Origin: Baylisascaris procyonis
Taxonomy: Eukaryota; Nematoda; Chromadorea; Rhabditida; Ascarididae
Length of the DNA: 64,000 nt
NCBI GenBank assembly: GCA_037389465.1
Contig: JAZARR010000200.1
Span: 510,001 to 574,000 of the forward strand
Direction: 5' to 3'
The notes beneath the pieces were generated by a model that was given only the letters and a program-made list of their open reading frames with translations, was not told the DNA's origin and searched no databases. The translations under genes and the position numbers were made by a program. This document shows, piece by piece, positions 1-11,178 of this stretch; the first letter of the stretch is position 1, and each line of letters opens with the position of its first letter.

Positions 1-870
1 TTTCATTGCATATTGTTTTATTCTTAGAATTATTTTGCAGTAAAGCGGTATCCATTGTTGATTTGATATATTTTTTGATGAGGAGAATTCAGATTTTTTT
101 TGCTATCCAGTTACTTGATCACGTTTTAATTATGGATCTTTCGATTTTTTTTGTGGATATTTATTTTCCAGTTGCTTTCATATGTTCAACTTTCGTGGAA
201 TTTCCATATTTTATTATTAGGTATTCTCTCCGAGAGGAAAGTGGGTCTGATTCGATTTGCGAATCACTCAAATATTCAGATACATAGTAATTTTATTTCT
301 GTTCTAGTATCCAGACATCTTGAGAGGTTCTATTTGAGTGCTTAAATGGTAACGATTTTTTGAAAATTGAAACAATTAGTTAATATATTCCTAGTGAAAT
401 TTTATATGAATATTTAGGTGGTATTTAATTCTCTATTCTCTATCAGTTGTGATTTACTTACGTATGTACATTTGTTTATATCCTGTAGCATTTTACTCGA
501 ACACTGAACGATTTGTTTATCCAGTTGATTTTTCCTGAGTTTTTTGCATATTTATCTAGATTTCATTCAGAGATCATTCTTTTAGCTCCTTAACAAACAA
601 CTAATTGGCATATTTACTATGGCACTTACTTGTTTTAATTGCTTTTACTTTTTCGTTACTTTCCTCACTCACAATCATCAAGAATTTTCGAAGAGCGATC
701 TCATCGATTCATTGAGCTAAAAGATATAAATGCTGGCTTCGGTTATTTTAAAGAGTGATAAATAAGACCAATATGAATTGTGTGTATATGTATGGCTATG
801 AATGCCGATATATGAGTGGAGATGAAAGCAAAGATTGCCATTGCTCGAATGTTTAGGTTCCATATCGTAG
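1..870. other. No gene seen; T-rich flank
   Basis: This stretch is AT-rich. The short open frames here are T-rich and hydrophobic by composition only. I see no exon, RNA gene or repeat that I can support. Confidence 0.5.
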
Positions 871-1040
871 AGCACCCGGCACATTTATTCCAATTCATAT
901 TCTCTGCGATTGTATGAGCCACTGTCCTGGAGGCACAGATGAGGGAGGTCGTTGTGCTGGAGATCTATGTGCCGCAGACCGTGCTGGTTGCTCATTCAAG
1001 TGCCATATGAGCCCCGATGGACTGCTCTGTTCATGAACAG
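871..1040 (+). pseudogene. LDL-receptor-related protein exon (LDLa tail plus EGF-like), broken
   Basis: The exon is bounded by a CGTAG acceptor and a GTAGGC donor. Its reading frame gives a cysteine-rich peptide: an LDLa-like part ([13 protein letters not shown]) followed by an EGF-like part of the LRP type ([16 protein letters not shown]). In the LDL-receptor family such EGF modules sit between LDLa ligand-binding repeats and YWTD propellers in a membrane endocytic receptor. The spacing of Cys, then Gly-Cys-Ser, then SPDG, then Cys is typical. The expected CxC at the end of the module is broken: where a cysteine codon TGC or TGT is expected, TGA is found at 1034-1036. A single substitution explains it. 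This may be part of the same decayed gene as the exons at 17.6-20.0 kb, but the filamin-like exons lie between them. Family assignment is moderately sure; gene identity (lrp-1-like) is inference. Confidence 0.6.
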
Positions 1041-2945
1041 GTAGGCCTCCAATCTATTCAACATTTTTATTGTAAGCCTAAAAAATTTATGAGAAATGGG
1101 CGGCTATTAGCAACTTTTCATTAATTTTTTTTTTTTTTTTTTTTTTTTGCAGAAATAATATTGCTTAGGTTTGCAGTGTTCTTCTTCAGTAGTTTTTATA
1201 GATGTCTATTGCATAGATTCTTGACATTATATTTCTCGAGCTTCTTTCATAGATGCGGCAATGTCCAATGTAGAATGTTGATGACATTCATTTACACTAG
1301 GAGACGTGGTGAGAAATGGTGACGAGTTTATATTTGCGGGGTTGCATCGGGTTAAAAAACATTTCATAATTGTGACCGTGAAGGACGTCTTTAAAGGTAA
1401 GATGAAGATAGGGAACTTGATGTAGAACTTGTAACTTTTCGCCGAGAATATGGTAGGAGAATCTCCGTCTTAGCAAAGAGTTCCTGTGGAGCTAAGGAAG
1501 ATAAGGTCAACGGAATATCCATTGGCCTCCTAGATAAGTTCTGCAGCTCAATCTCGGCTTGCAGTCGCATTCTTACTCAACAAAACTGATGTAAAAAAAG
1601 AGGGTAGAATGAGACAAAAGGGATGAATCATGAACAAAATTTTTTGTCCCATGTATTTCCCATTCCATCGTTGTTGAGCAGAGATCGCTGCTGAGTACAA
1701 ATACTGGAGAAAGGGAATTTGCCTATCGAAACGCAATCGCATTTATTGGTCGGATGTCATTTAGGTAATTGGGGAACATTTGCTGCTCAAGTTGAGAATG
1801 CAGTTGCGCTCGCATGAGGTTCGGTCGATGATAAAATATATTGGTACCCTATATAATGTATTTTCACCCGAATAGTATTCATTGGAACAACATTGGAAAT
1901 TATTGGATTTCCCATATTATTGGAAAATCCGATAATATGGAAAGTCCAGTTAGGGCCAAAATGGTTCTCCCTAGTCCCTTAATATTTCTGTTATAGTAGA
2001 ATGATGAAGAAATGTGATGAAGTAAGCACAAAGTTCAACGATAGCATTAGTTTTGATTAAGTTGGTAAGGTCGTATATCTGTGGCACTTTTAAATGAAAA
2101 ATTGCAGGGGATTATTTAAAAGAATATGGTGGGAAGATGATTTATTAGTTCACAAAACATTATAAGTGCTATAAATGTGACTAAGATTGGTGGTTATCGA
2201 TTGATCAGCCTATGGATCAATTTAAGTAAAAGTTAAAATGTTTTGCTGAATTTTATTAAAGAGGGACAGAGTTTGGTAATTACTTGAATTAAATTGTGCA
2301 GCGAATAATTGTTGCTCTATGATCAAATTATTTCTTAATTTTTAAGAAGCGTCCATTTAAAATTAATACAATGTTGAGTCGACCCGAACTCGTTGATCAA
2401 CCACTCGCCTTATATTACGACATTTTATAAAATTGTCGAAAAAAATTCCAATGATTTAATTCTATAACTTCTATTGTTTCTTTGCTAAATTCATTATATG
2501 ACGATGAAATATGGCTCTTATTTATTTAAAATATAAAATGGATTGATCTCTTCAGGTCATTATGGGTTTCTTTCGGTATTGTGTTGCACTAAATGGTAGC
2601 GTTTTGCAAAAAAATTCTGCTTCATCGTGTTTGGGGGTTATTAACACACCACAGTAATCATAGGTTTTTATTTGAATTGGTTGGTGGTGCTCTAGAGGTG
2701 GAGAGTTACTGTATATGCGAACTGTTCCATTTCGAACCAAAAAATACTGGAGGGAAATTTAAACGAGTGAATTTTCCGTACGCAAGCGCGTATTCTTTTG
2801 TTGTCTTCGCTTGGTTCGTTCTTTCGTTGTTTGTGAAGGGTCTGTTTTTCTCATGCTGTTGTTAACAAATTATAGGCTAATTTTTCGCTTTTTCCTTATA
2901 TTTTGATGTACTTCGTTGGTCTTCTTTTCTGATTTTGAAACTGTA
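1041..2945. other. Non-genic stretch with a T24 tract
   Basis: No exon is supported here. There is a run of 24 T at 1125-1148. Bases 2562-2612 match 19830-19880 and so form the detached left end of a duplication. Bases 2613-2945 are present only in this copy, so they are either an insertion here or a deletion in the other copy. Confidence 0.5.
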
Positions 2946-2975
2946 GTACGATTTGCATATGTTATGGCATTATAG

Positions 2976-3055
2976 ATAACACTGCTGAGATCGGTGCATG
3001 GATCGATCCTGCAGGATTTATAACGTAGGATTCTTCAAAAATGCCCTTTATAACG
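2976..3055 (+). pseudogene. YWTD-propeller exon fragment, copy A, with stop
   Basis: An 80-base exon candidate lies between TTATAG and GTATAA. The peptide includes AEIGAWIDPAGFIT and SSKMPFIT, which resembles part of a YWTD beta-propeller repeat of an LDL-receptor-related protein. Codon 3026-3028 is TAG, whereas the duplicate copy has TTG (Leu) at 20006-20008. Copy A is therefore broken by one base change. The YWTD assignment rests on a short peptide and is tentative. Confidence 0.4.
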
Positions 3056-3142
3056 GTATAAAGTTACACATTTCTCCCTAGTGGTGAATCAGTGGGCGAA
3101 GTCTTTAATATGTGTTCATTTGCATATTTAATTGTTCTTTCC

Positions 3143-3174
3143 GGTCGGTCGCTGATCTAGTTGGCAGACCGACC
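3143..3174. other. Conserved short hairpin in the duplicated segment
   Basis: GGTCGGTC and GACCGACC form a perfect 8-bp stem around a 16-base loop. The same stem is kept at 20123-20154 even though the bases just outside have changed (GATTGACG against AGTTAACG). Function is unknown. Confidence 0.5.
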
Positions 3175-3395
3175 GATTGACGTATTAGTGCTGGTTTTGG
3201 ATATGACGTTTTGTTAAAATTTTGCCACGGGTAATGTTATGGCTGTCGACTATTATCCCTTCTACACTCAGTAATAATCCAAAGGTGTAGATTGCCCGTA
3301 AATGTAGATGACAAGGAACACATCGTGTATATGCGGTTTCAACATCGAGCGTGCATGTTGAGTTTTGTTTTATGCATGTAGAGAGAGGATTTTTT

Positions 3396-3424
3396 CTCCG
3401 GAGTCGCATATAAACGCTCCGGAG
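3396..3424. promoter_or_regulatory. Paired CTCCGGAG palindromes around ATATAAA
   Basis: CTCCGGAG occurs at 3396-3403 and 3417-3424, each followed by TC, with CGCATATAAACG between. The identical arrangement is at 20382-20410. It could be a promoter-like element, but no downstream gene supports that. It may simply be part of the duplicated sequence. Confidence 0.2.
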
Positions 3425-4533
3425 TCACACAAAAGAAAAGCCAAGATTTTTTCGTTGTAATATTTCAACAGTAATATAGTGGCTATGCAAAATAGCTTCT
3501 AGAGGAATGAAGGTGTTTCAGGAATTCAATCACTACATGGCATTTGCCGATGGTGTGTGCAGGTGGCCGATGGTATAAATATTGGCGAGGCATTACCCCC
3601 ACACGCACGCTAGTCGGAATACGCATCCTTCCAGAGGCATTTATGGTGAGATTTGATTATGAAATCTGTCTGAATACCGAGAATAGCGCAACGAAAACAT
3701 GTTAGGGAGGTGGGAGGGGGGAGGAGGAGGGGAGAGAGATATGTAATAATATAAGCAAGAGAGATGAATATGATAGGAAGCTGTCAGATGTTTTATGGTT
3801 TATGCCTATGAACGTCGTCAGATCATATATTGCTGATGAAGGATGGAGATGGTAACTGTTGAGTAAATCAGCGATGTTAGTCATAAATAATCTAAGAGAA
3901 CATTTCTGGGCCCATTTTGCCGATCTTACGTTGTAAGCGTTTATGTTGTTCTTATTGAAACTAACTGAAATTGATTGAAATTCAACAATATTGTAATATT
4001 TCCTTTAAGCAATATTGAAACGTTTATATGTAGAAATGTTTGTGGAAGTACTGTACAATTCATTTGAAATATACCGTCTTTTCAAAGACTTCATGAATTG
4101 GGCAGTGGCTAAGCTATAAAGGGTCTTTAACCTCATATTTCTGGCTGAAATGGTTGTAAAAGAACGTTTTTTCATAGAATACTTAATATGTACTTATATG
4201 GCTTAGACGATTTTTATCATTGATAGAAAATATAAGGGCAGCAATAGGACACGATAGCAAGCTGGTGAATGTGATCGCAGCATTCGTTTTACGTGTAGTT
4301 GATTATTCCGTTACCGTAATGATTTGAACTAACCCCCAGTTGTACTATTATTGATTTGTGATTCTGTGCTTTTACAAAACCTCTCTATGCAAAACGAGGC
4401 TACAGAATAGTGGAAAGTATTCTTTTTGTTGATTTTTATATCAATATATATGGGAAATTCAGCAAAATTCATTATTGGCGTGACTTGCAGCTACAGGAAT
4501 TGTTGTCATAGAATAGGATTGCTTAGAAATAAT

Positions 4534-5441
4534 GATTTCTCTGTAGAATACTCTCTTAAACCCGAAAAGATCTCAAACGTTAGAAAAATCCCTCTCTCAA
4601 CAATTGGAAATACGTTTTCACACTACTGTTCGGTCTGCAGTGGTAACGAGGTGGTGTTGACTTTTACCAACAAATCTTTTCCTTCGCACTTAGAATCGAT
4701 AAAGATGAGTCGATTAGCGTTGTGTAGGTTTAACCCCTGCAATATTTTCTATTCATCTGAAGGCGTTTGAAAATTGCTGCCTATCTTCGTCTGAGATTGC
4801 AGTTCACTCATACTCGAGATTCGGAGCTCGGGCGAACGTAGTGAATGTATGCAACCATTTTAAACACATTAGGACTGCGCATAATGGGGAGAATGGAGAG
4901 TGATTTTGCTTTGTGCAAGTTCAACTAAACGTCAATTTATTGCGGAATTGGCGTTTAGTAGACTTTTTTTCTAGTTTTAAGTCGGTTCTCTAATAGTTAG
5001 GTAGCTTCTTGTTTCATATGCAGAATTCATTTTCTCTCTCACCGTTATTTCCCCTAGCAATGCTGTCATAAAGTTTGCACTGCCTTTATATTGTTTAATT
5101 TCTTCTCTTTCCTACATATTGAAAATATTCACTTATATGGATGATGTTTATGTTTTTCTCAAAAATATCCACATTATGTGCGTTTTGATAAAAATTGGTA
5201 ATTCTTACGTTTGTGGAAATATAAGCGGTAAAATGGAAGCGGTATGAAAAGGCGAAGTCTTTTTCGATACAGATTCTTCATAATTTAACTGGTTTGTTGA
5301 GTGAGCACTAGTGATGTTTTTCTGGTCGTATTTTCATTGTAATCTGATGTCCGATTTTCTGGTTCTTTAAAAAATCTTTTCCTTGCATATCTGTGGCAGG
5401 TGACTAAGGGGTGAAATATTGTCGTAAAGGTATTCGTTCAG
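4534..5441. other. Non-genic stretch before the filamin exons
   Basis: AT-rich sequence with no supported exon. The 114-codon open frame starting at 4426 spans the end of the duplicated segment and has no recognisable motif. Confidence 0.4.
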
Positions 5442-5647
5442 GCGCAAAGAAGGTAAAAGTAAGGCATACGGCAAATAAACATGCTGACGGTACAACCGGG
5501 GTTGTTTTCACTCCGAACGAAGTGGGTCGCTACACTATCGACGTTGAGTTCAATAACCGAGCCATCGGCGGTGGGTACTAAGTTGTTTCTTATGTTTGTT
5601 TGGGAGTATTCACAGTGAAATTACCTCATCGAATAATGTTTTTTTTT
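5434..5647 (+). repeat. Duplicated filamin exon with flanking intron, copy 1
   Basis: The exon at 5442-5570, its acceptor GTTCAG and about 75 bases of the following intron match 10966-11178. Similarity starts abruptly at the acceptor: the sequences further upstream are unrelated. Confidence 0.85.
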
Positions 5648-6570
5648 TAACCTTTAAGAACTCATTTATTTTTATAGCACTGTGGACTCATCGTTTCATT
5701 GTCATTTTCTAATACTTCTGTTTTGCACACTTTTTCACTTGTATGATTTTTTTGCGTTATTTTTTCACTAACATAACCTCGTTATCGGATATTAAATAAG
5801 CCGTTGTTGGATTATTCTTCTGTGATTTACTACTAGGAGATATTATTTTTTTTTGTAACGGTGCTGTTATTTTCGAAATTTCAGTTCAGATGTCTTTCGC
5901 CTTTCCCGTGGTCAGAGATTTTTGGATCGTGAAAAAAAGGGGAGGGGAAGGGTCATTAGAAGAAAATAGGAGCAAACAACCCAAAAAGTGGGAGAAAATT
6001 TATTAGTATCCTTTTTTTTCTATAGGCTATCTTCTTTGAAGATTTCATTTTCATTTCCATCGAGGCATCTCTATTTATATAGTTGAGTTCTTATTAATTG
6101 AGTTTTATTTATCGTCAATGATAGAATAATATTAAATAAGACACCATTCCTTATATGGATGTCCAGTCTCCTATATCGATACAAAATATATCTTAATTCA
6201 ATTATTTATTTACTATTATTCCAATAGTTTATGCACTGTTTATTACATAGTCTACCTTCGATGTCATTATACTAGTTATTTTCTCCGTAAAATCATTCAT
6301 AACTTTTCCGTTAGGTGATGCACTACTTACACTAAGCGGATAATTTGTAATGTGGCAATAAATGAAGAGCTGAATTCGGAGAAAGTTTCATATTTGTGTT
6401 AATTTAATTTCTGAATATTAAATATTTTTAAGGAAATCCATGTGACGTCGAAGTGCTTGATCTTCATAAAGTGGTGGTCAGTGATGAGACTGCCGATGGT
6501 AATGGTGAAATCGATTTGGCAGTACAATAAAGAAATATTATTGACGTCGACGCGACTGCCGCCGGATCTG

Positions 6571-8178
6571 GTTAGCTTAGCGATTAGAGATTCTTCTTGC
6601 TTTTTATGAGATGTATTGAAGGTTTTCCTATGGCTGTGTGGAAATTTTTGCCCGATTTTTGGAGAAATTCGAGTCATAATCTCGACAGAATGTCATTTCC
6701 ATTTTAGCATCACATTTGTGAGAGTTGCTCATTTGTGAGAGTCATGTTATGCATATATGCGTTTTGTATCTTTATATGTTCTAGGTAACCATCTACCTAC
6801 TAGTTTCAAGCCATAAACCATAAAAGGTTCATGCGGTAAGACATGATAGACATGACCTATGTGGATTGTGGATTACAACATATTTTCTTTTGGACTCATT
6901 GGTGTTTAATATCACCGTAAGTTTTGTAAGCTAAAATCGCTGAGTGAACGAATCGAGCGTGTTCCAAAAAATAATTTTCGTTCGGGATGTTTTAGCAACT
7001 GGTAAGCCTAGGAAACCGCATTTTACTGTTTTTGAAATATTTAAATATAGATTAGCCCGATGACCTGGCATCCTAAAATACTAAAGCGAATGCCATGTGT
7101 TGCAAGCGATTTGCAATTTTTTTTTTTTTGCTTTTATGTACTTTGGGCGTGTGCGGCGTGTGCTATGGGCATAATGAAGTGTTTCCTAGGTAGTACCATA
7201 GAATTTAGATTATGTTGTACTTTCATTTGTTCTTACCTGGCTGAGCATTGATCCATCATGCTTAATTTCATGATCGTGTGCAATGAGCATTGCTTGCAGT
7301 CAGAGATGGCTCGTTGGCCAGATGTATTGAACATGTGCGATGAAGTTGTCTTAAGAGCGCTAACACATGTGGACACTCATGGTGTATTGACGGCAGTCGA
7401 CGCAGAGCCGATTGTTGTACGACGAGTTGCGCTGTGCTCTCGTTTACGGCTTTGCTGTTCGAGAACACCTTTACGCGTTCCATGTACAACTCCGCTGATG
7501 TTAGTTTTTTCCTTTTTCTGAGTAGATATGCAATTTTTGTATAAAAGATGTCCTTAATATTATGTGATCAATCTGCTAGGAAAGGCGTAGTAGCAGCTGA
7601 AGAAATGCTGGAATCGGTTTGAGATTCGATCTCACCTCTTCCTCTGAAATAGGCAGGAAGAACAACATGGTGACTAATGCCCTCATTGTTTAGTTGTAAA
7701 AAAGGGATGGCGTTAGGTTGTGAATGAGAGTATTGTCAGAAATTTTTTGTTTTTTTTTAAACCAATAGCAAAAGGTTCGAGAAAGAGGCGAAAAGAGGTA
7801 CAGGCCGAGTAAGACATTGCTCAATGGTGAGGGCATGTTAAGGAATCCTTCCTTCGTTCCTTCCCATAGTTCCAACTGGAAGGGATTTGTAAGTGGATAG
7901 TTCAATGTAGGGATGGTAGTGGTTCCTCTAGTGAAGAAAAGTGGATCGATGAATAAAGTTCAGAGAAGTAGAGGCGATGAGAATACGATTTGTTGCAGGG
8001 ATAAGGCGCATTATTAGAAGTGGATATCCTTAAAGGTGGGGTAATATAATTATGAAGAGAAGTGTTCTAGTGGTTTCGAAGGAGAGTGCACACGTGATGC
8101 TTTTTCCTGCACGTATGAGGAGCAGAGTACGGTTTTGATAGGACCATCGAGTGTTGGCATATGCATCGAATATTTTAG
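6571..8178. other. Intron of the filamin-like region; possible extra decayed exon at 7300-7500
   Basis: No clear exon. Around 7300-7500 the composition is exon-like (higher GC and an open frame of 87 codons), but none of the three frames gives a motif I recognise. Confidence 0.3.
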
Positions 8179-9347
8179 GTGATAGAATCGCTGTCTTGGA
8201 AGTACTGGGATGCGGACGAGAGAGGTGGAACGTTTATGTGGGTGAACTACCGGCCGGCATCATCGCATATCTTAACGCGTGCTTCCATGGAGGGGAGAGC
8301 AGGTGCAAAGTTGTGCATAGCGGGCAAGCATTACTCAACGCAACGTCGACTCACACGTCGAGCGACCGATCACTGTTGTTGCACGTCTCAAAGAAGATGC
8401 GATTATCGAACTTTTTTCAAAGCGGTAATCCATTTCGTTTTGTTTTTTTTACGTTTCGTAGTTTCCATTGCATTTACGTAAGTTGAGGGTGTTTCTGCAT
8501 AGTGGACTTATGCTTATTTTTATCGTTTGCTTAGTGTCGCTTTGAGCTGTAACGTAGAAGATTGAGAGGTTAGATGGCAGTGAACTTATTTATGTAGTTA
8601 CAAAGTTCAATTTCGTTGGTCTGATGTGTTGTGGACGATGAATTTTTAAATTTATTCCCAGTCCGGTGATGTCACAGCAGATGATCCCTTGTGTTGGGGA
8701 TGTAGTGATGCACCCGTATAGATTGGGGGATGTTTAAAGAAAGTGTCGTTCAGGATTGAAAATTGTGCTGAAACTATGCTATTGTTATGGATATTTTTTC
8801 CCAGAACCCAGAACTGAACAATAAAATTCCAGAAATATAGGTGAATGGGAACGTGTTGTTCTATGTGCAAACAAAATTTGAACTCACTGGGTTTGGGATG
8901 CTGCGTAAATACATAGAGGAGTTGGGAATATTTATATACCGGAAGCAAAATGAGTATGAAATAGGAGAGTATATGGGCATTTTGGACACTCATGGTTGCA
9001 TTGAGTATGTATTCTAAGGATGATGTGGTCGTGGAGTGGAACGAGGTGGTCATGCACGTAAGGTACCCGCTGTGATAGCACTCATGGGTACATCGAACGC
9101 CGTCCACGCGCTTCTTATTCTCGCTTCTCGAATAACGCGCAACGCCGAAGTGGCCAGTGAAATGCTGAGGGTAATTGTTTTGATGAAATTTTGTTGATTT
9201 GTTTATTTCTATCTGTATTATGTGATCTGTTTATCACTTTTTTTTTAACAACAGTTGTGTTATACTGATAGCAGTTTATGGTAGATATAACAGTTGTTTG
9301 CACTAAAACTGCTTAGTTTTTTGCACTCGTGCTGGAATGTTTAGCGC

Positions 9348-9375
9348 GGGGGGGAGGGGGGAAGGGGGGAGTGGG
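9348..9375 (+). other. G-quadruplex-forming tract
   Basis: Four G-runs of 3 to 7 bases are separated by one to three bases on the + strand, which fits the canonical G-quadruplex pattern. Confidence 0.5.
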
Positions 9376-9523
9376 ATTTACCATGAGGCATTTATTTTCA
9401 CGATGTTGAGTGTCATTGAAATGCTTAGAAAATGAGAATCAGGTTTGTCGTCAAGCATTGATTTTGTTGGAATTTTAAGCCAAAATGACGAAACAAATAG
9501 GACTCTGATGAGCATATATGATG

Positions 9524-9524
9524 A

Positions 9525-9598
<74 letters not shown>
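9524..9598. repeat. (AT)n microsatellite
   Basis: An uninterrupted AT dinucleotide tract except for one ACAT unit near 9537. The open frames across it (Tyr-Ile repeats) are artefacts. Confidence 0.97.
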
Positions 9599-9600
<2 letters not shown>

Positions 9601-10965
9601 GGTTTCCACGTGCAAGGTAATTGTACATTTTTGCAGAGTTTTATAAGAAATGCATTACTTTTCTTGTTATTTGTTTCATTCTATTTTGGCTTGATCTCTA
9701 AACTAATCGCCTCAATAGTGAAGTGATGATATTTTTGCGTAGTATGCTAATTTATTATAGGAAAATTGTAGAAAATATCCTTTTTTTAATCTAATTAATC
9801 TAAAAAAAATCTCTTTGTAAATATTACTATCATTTTCAGTCTCTATTACTAATATTTTGTGCGGTAATCTGTTGAGGTGCTAGGTATGGTTTCATCCTGC
9901 TATTCAAATCAATGCCTTTTTCACTGCATTTTAAAATTGCTAGCATTTATGTGACAACAATTATCTCAGCAGTTTTGGATACTTTTGTTACCTGGAAGAT
10001 GATGATATACTTTGAAAAGTGATTTGCCAAGTTATTTCAGATATGCTACAGACATTATTAATGAAAGAACAAACAAAACCAATGCTGTACTGAAGTGCTA
10101 CCGAGTGTGCAGTTGAGATCGATCAAGCGACAAGTGTTGTATTCGATGCGAAAAAACTAAAGGAAACTCTCAAAGTAGACGCTAGAGGTTCGTCTTTTTT
10201 TGTGATTTAATTTATTTAATTATTCATCAATGTCTAAATTATTAGTAAGAGAAAAATGGCACCGGAATGGAACGACATGGAAATATAAGCTGAAAAAATT
10301 TTTTATATTGTAGATTCTTTGAAATTTCCTCAATATTTATTTCTTGGATGTTACCCTGTATCAAGGCATTATTTTTTTTCAGTGAATTTGCATTTACTGT
10401 TTGATGTTATTTTGACAAATTCATTTATTATAAGAAAAAAGAATTATCTGTGTTCTTACTCTTCCCCTCCACCCCCTCTCTCTCTTCATTTTTTTTCATT
10501 TTCTCTTCATTTACCTCTATTGCTGTCGATTCAGATAGTATTGTTGGCTTCAAACAAAATCCTATTCATATATTAAGTTGGGCTATACGATTTGTCTAAA
10601 ATGAAGTTTGAGCTTTCAAACTGTATGATCGCTTGATTCGATGAAAGCGATTGTCTTAAAGAAGTTATACGAAGCCTTACCAAAAATTCCCGTGGCCACG
10701 TCCTTGGCCATTCCCTTGGCGATGTTACTTGGGTCATTTCTTTCATATATTTGGCCTGTTATATAGTTTACGTAGTTACGTAGTTGGCACCTGCCCATGT
10801 GCTTGCAGATTGCGAAACCAAATCATTCCACGAATGCACTCTAAACCACTTAATGCTTTGGGATTATATATGCAACGCAATTGGATGCATAAATATTTCT
10901 GATCTCTTCCACTGCTGTTTACTTAACTCACTTCTGAGGTGATAGTTGAAGAGGTCAAGTGTTTT

Positions 10966-11178
10966 TTGTTCAGGCCCAAAGAAAGTAAAAGTAAGGCATA
11001 CGACAAATAAACATGCTCACGATACAAACGAGATTGTTTTCACTCCGAACGAAGCGCGTCGCTACACTATCGACGTTGAGTTCAATAATTGAGCCATCGG
11101 CGGTGGGTACTAAGTTATTTCTTATGTTTGTTTGGGAGTATTCACAGTGAAATTGCCTCATTGAATAATGTTTTTTTT
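10966..11178 (+). repeat. Duplicated filamin exon with flanking intron, copy 2
   Basis: This is a direct copy of 5434-5647. The exon part (10974-11102) has several replacements, including GCGCGT for GTGGGT and TGA at 11090-11092 where copy 1 has CGA (Arg). The downstream intron is nearly unchanged. Confidence 0.85.

Larger units (their letters stand above)
2946..4533 (+). repeat. 1.6 kb segmental duplication, copy A
   Basis: This segment is a direct repeat of 19926-21514, offset about 16,980 bases. Identity is uneven: the left 0.4 kb carries scattered substitutions and small indels, about 3331-4216 is nearly identical (I find two mismatches), and the last 0.3 kb is again clearly diverged. 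It contains a receptor-like exon (2976-3055), a short hairpin (3143-3174), and a pair of CTCCGGAG palindromes flanking ATATAAA. Confidence 0.9.
5442..11102 (+). pseudogene. Filamin-like gene fragment, five exons, two nonsense codons
   Basis: Filamins are actin cross-linkers built from Ig-like repeats. Five exons fit, all flanked by phase-1 introns: 5442-5570, 6433-6570, 8179-8424, 10113-10187 and 10974-11102. The first reads KHADGTTGVVFTPNEVGRYT then DVEFNNRAIGG, the classic end of a filamin repeat (FTP..GRY..V.F....I.G). It joins in phase to NPCDVEVLDLHKVVVSDETA in the second. The third has an 82-residue open frame ending in KMRLSNFFQS, close to the usual PGSPF end. The fourth reads VVFDAKKLKETLKVDAR. 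Exon 2 has in-frame TAA at 6528-6530. Exon 5 has TGA at 11090-11092 and is a mutated copy of exon 1. No start or actin-binding domain is seen. The rest of the gene is absent or too decayed. Either a pseudogene, or a gene with sequence errors. Confidence 0.65.

Noticed and set aside
7605..7650. TGAGATTCGATCTCA hairpin resembling a tRNA T-arm
   Set aside because: No A box or acceptor stem at the right distance; loop sequence does not fit.
9425..9726. Tyr-Ile-rich open frames here and at 23466-23729 and 38333-38566
   Set aside because: They translate AT microsatellites.
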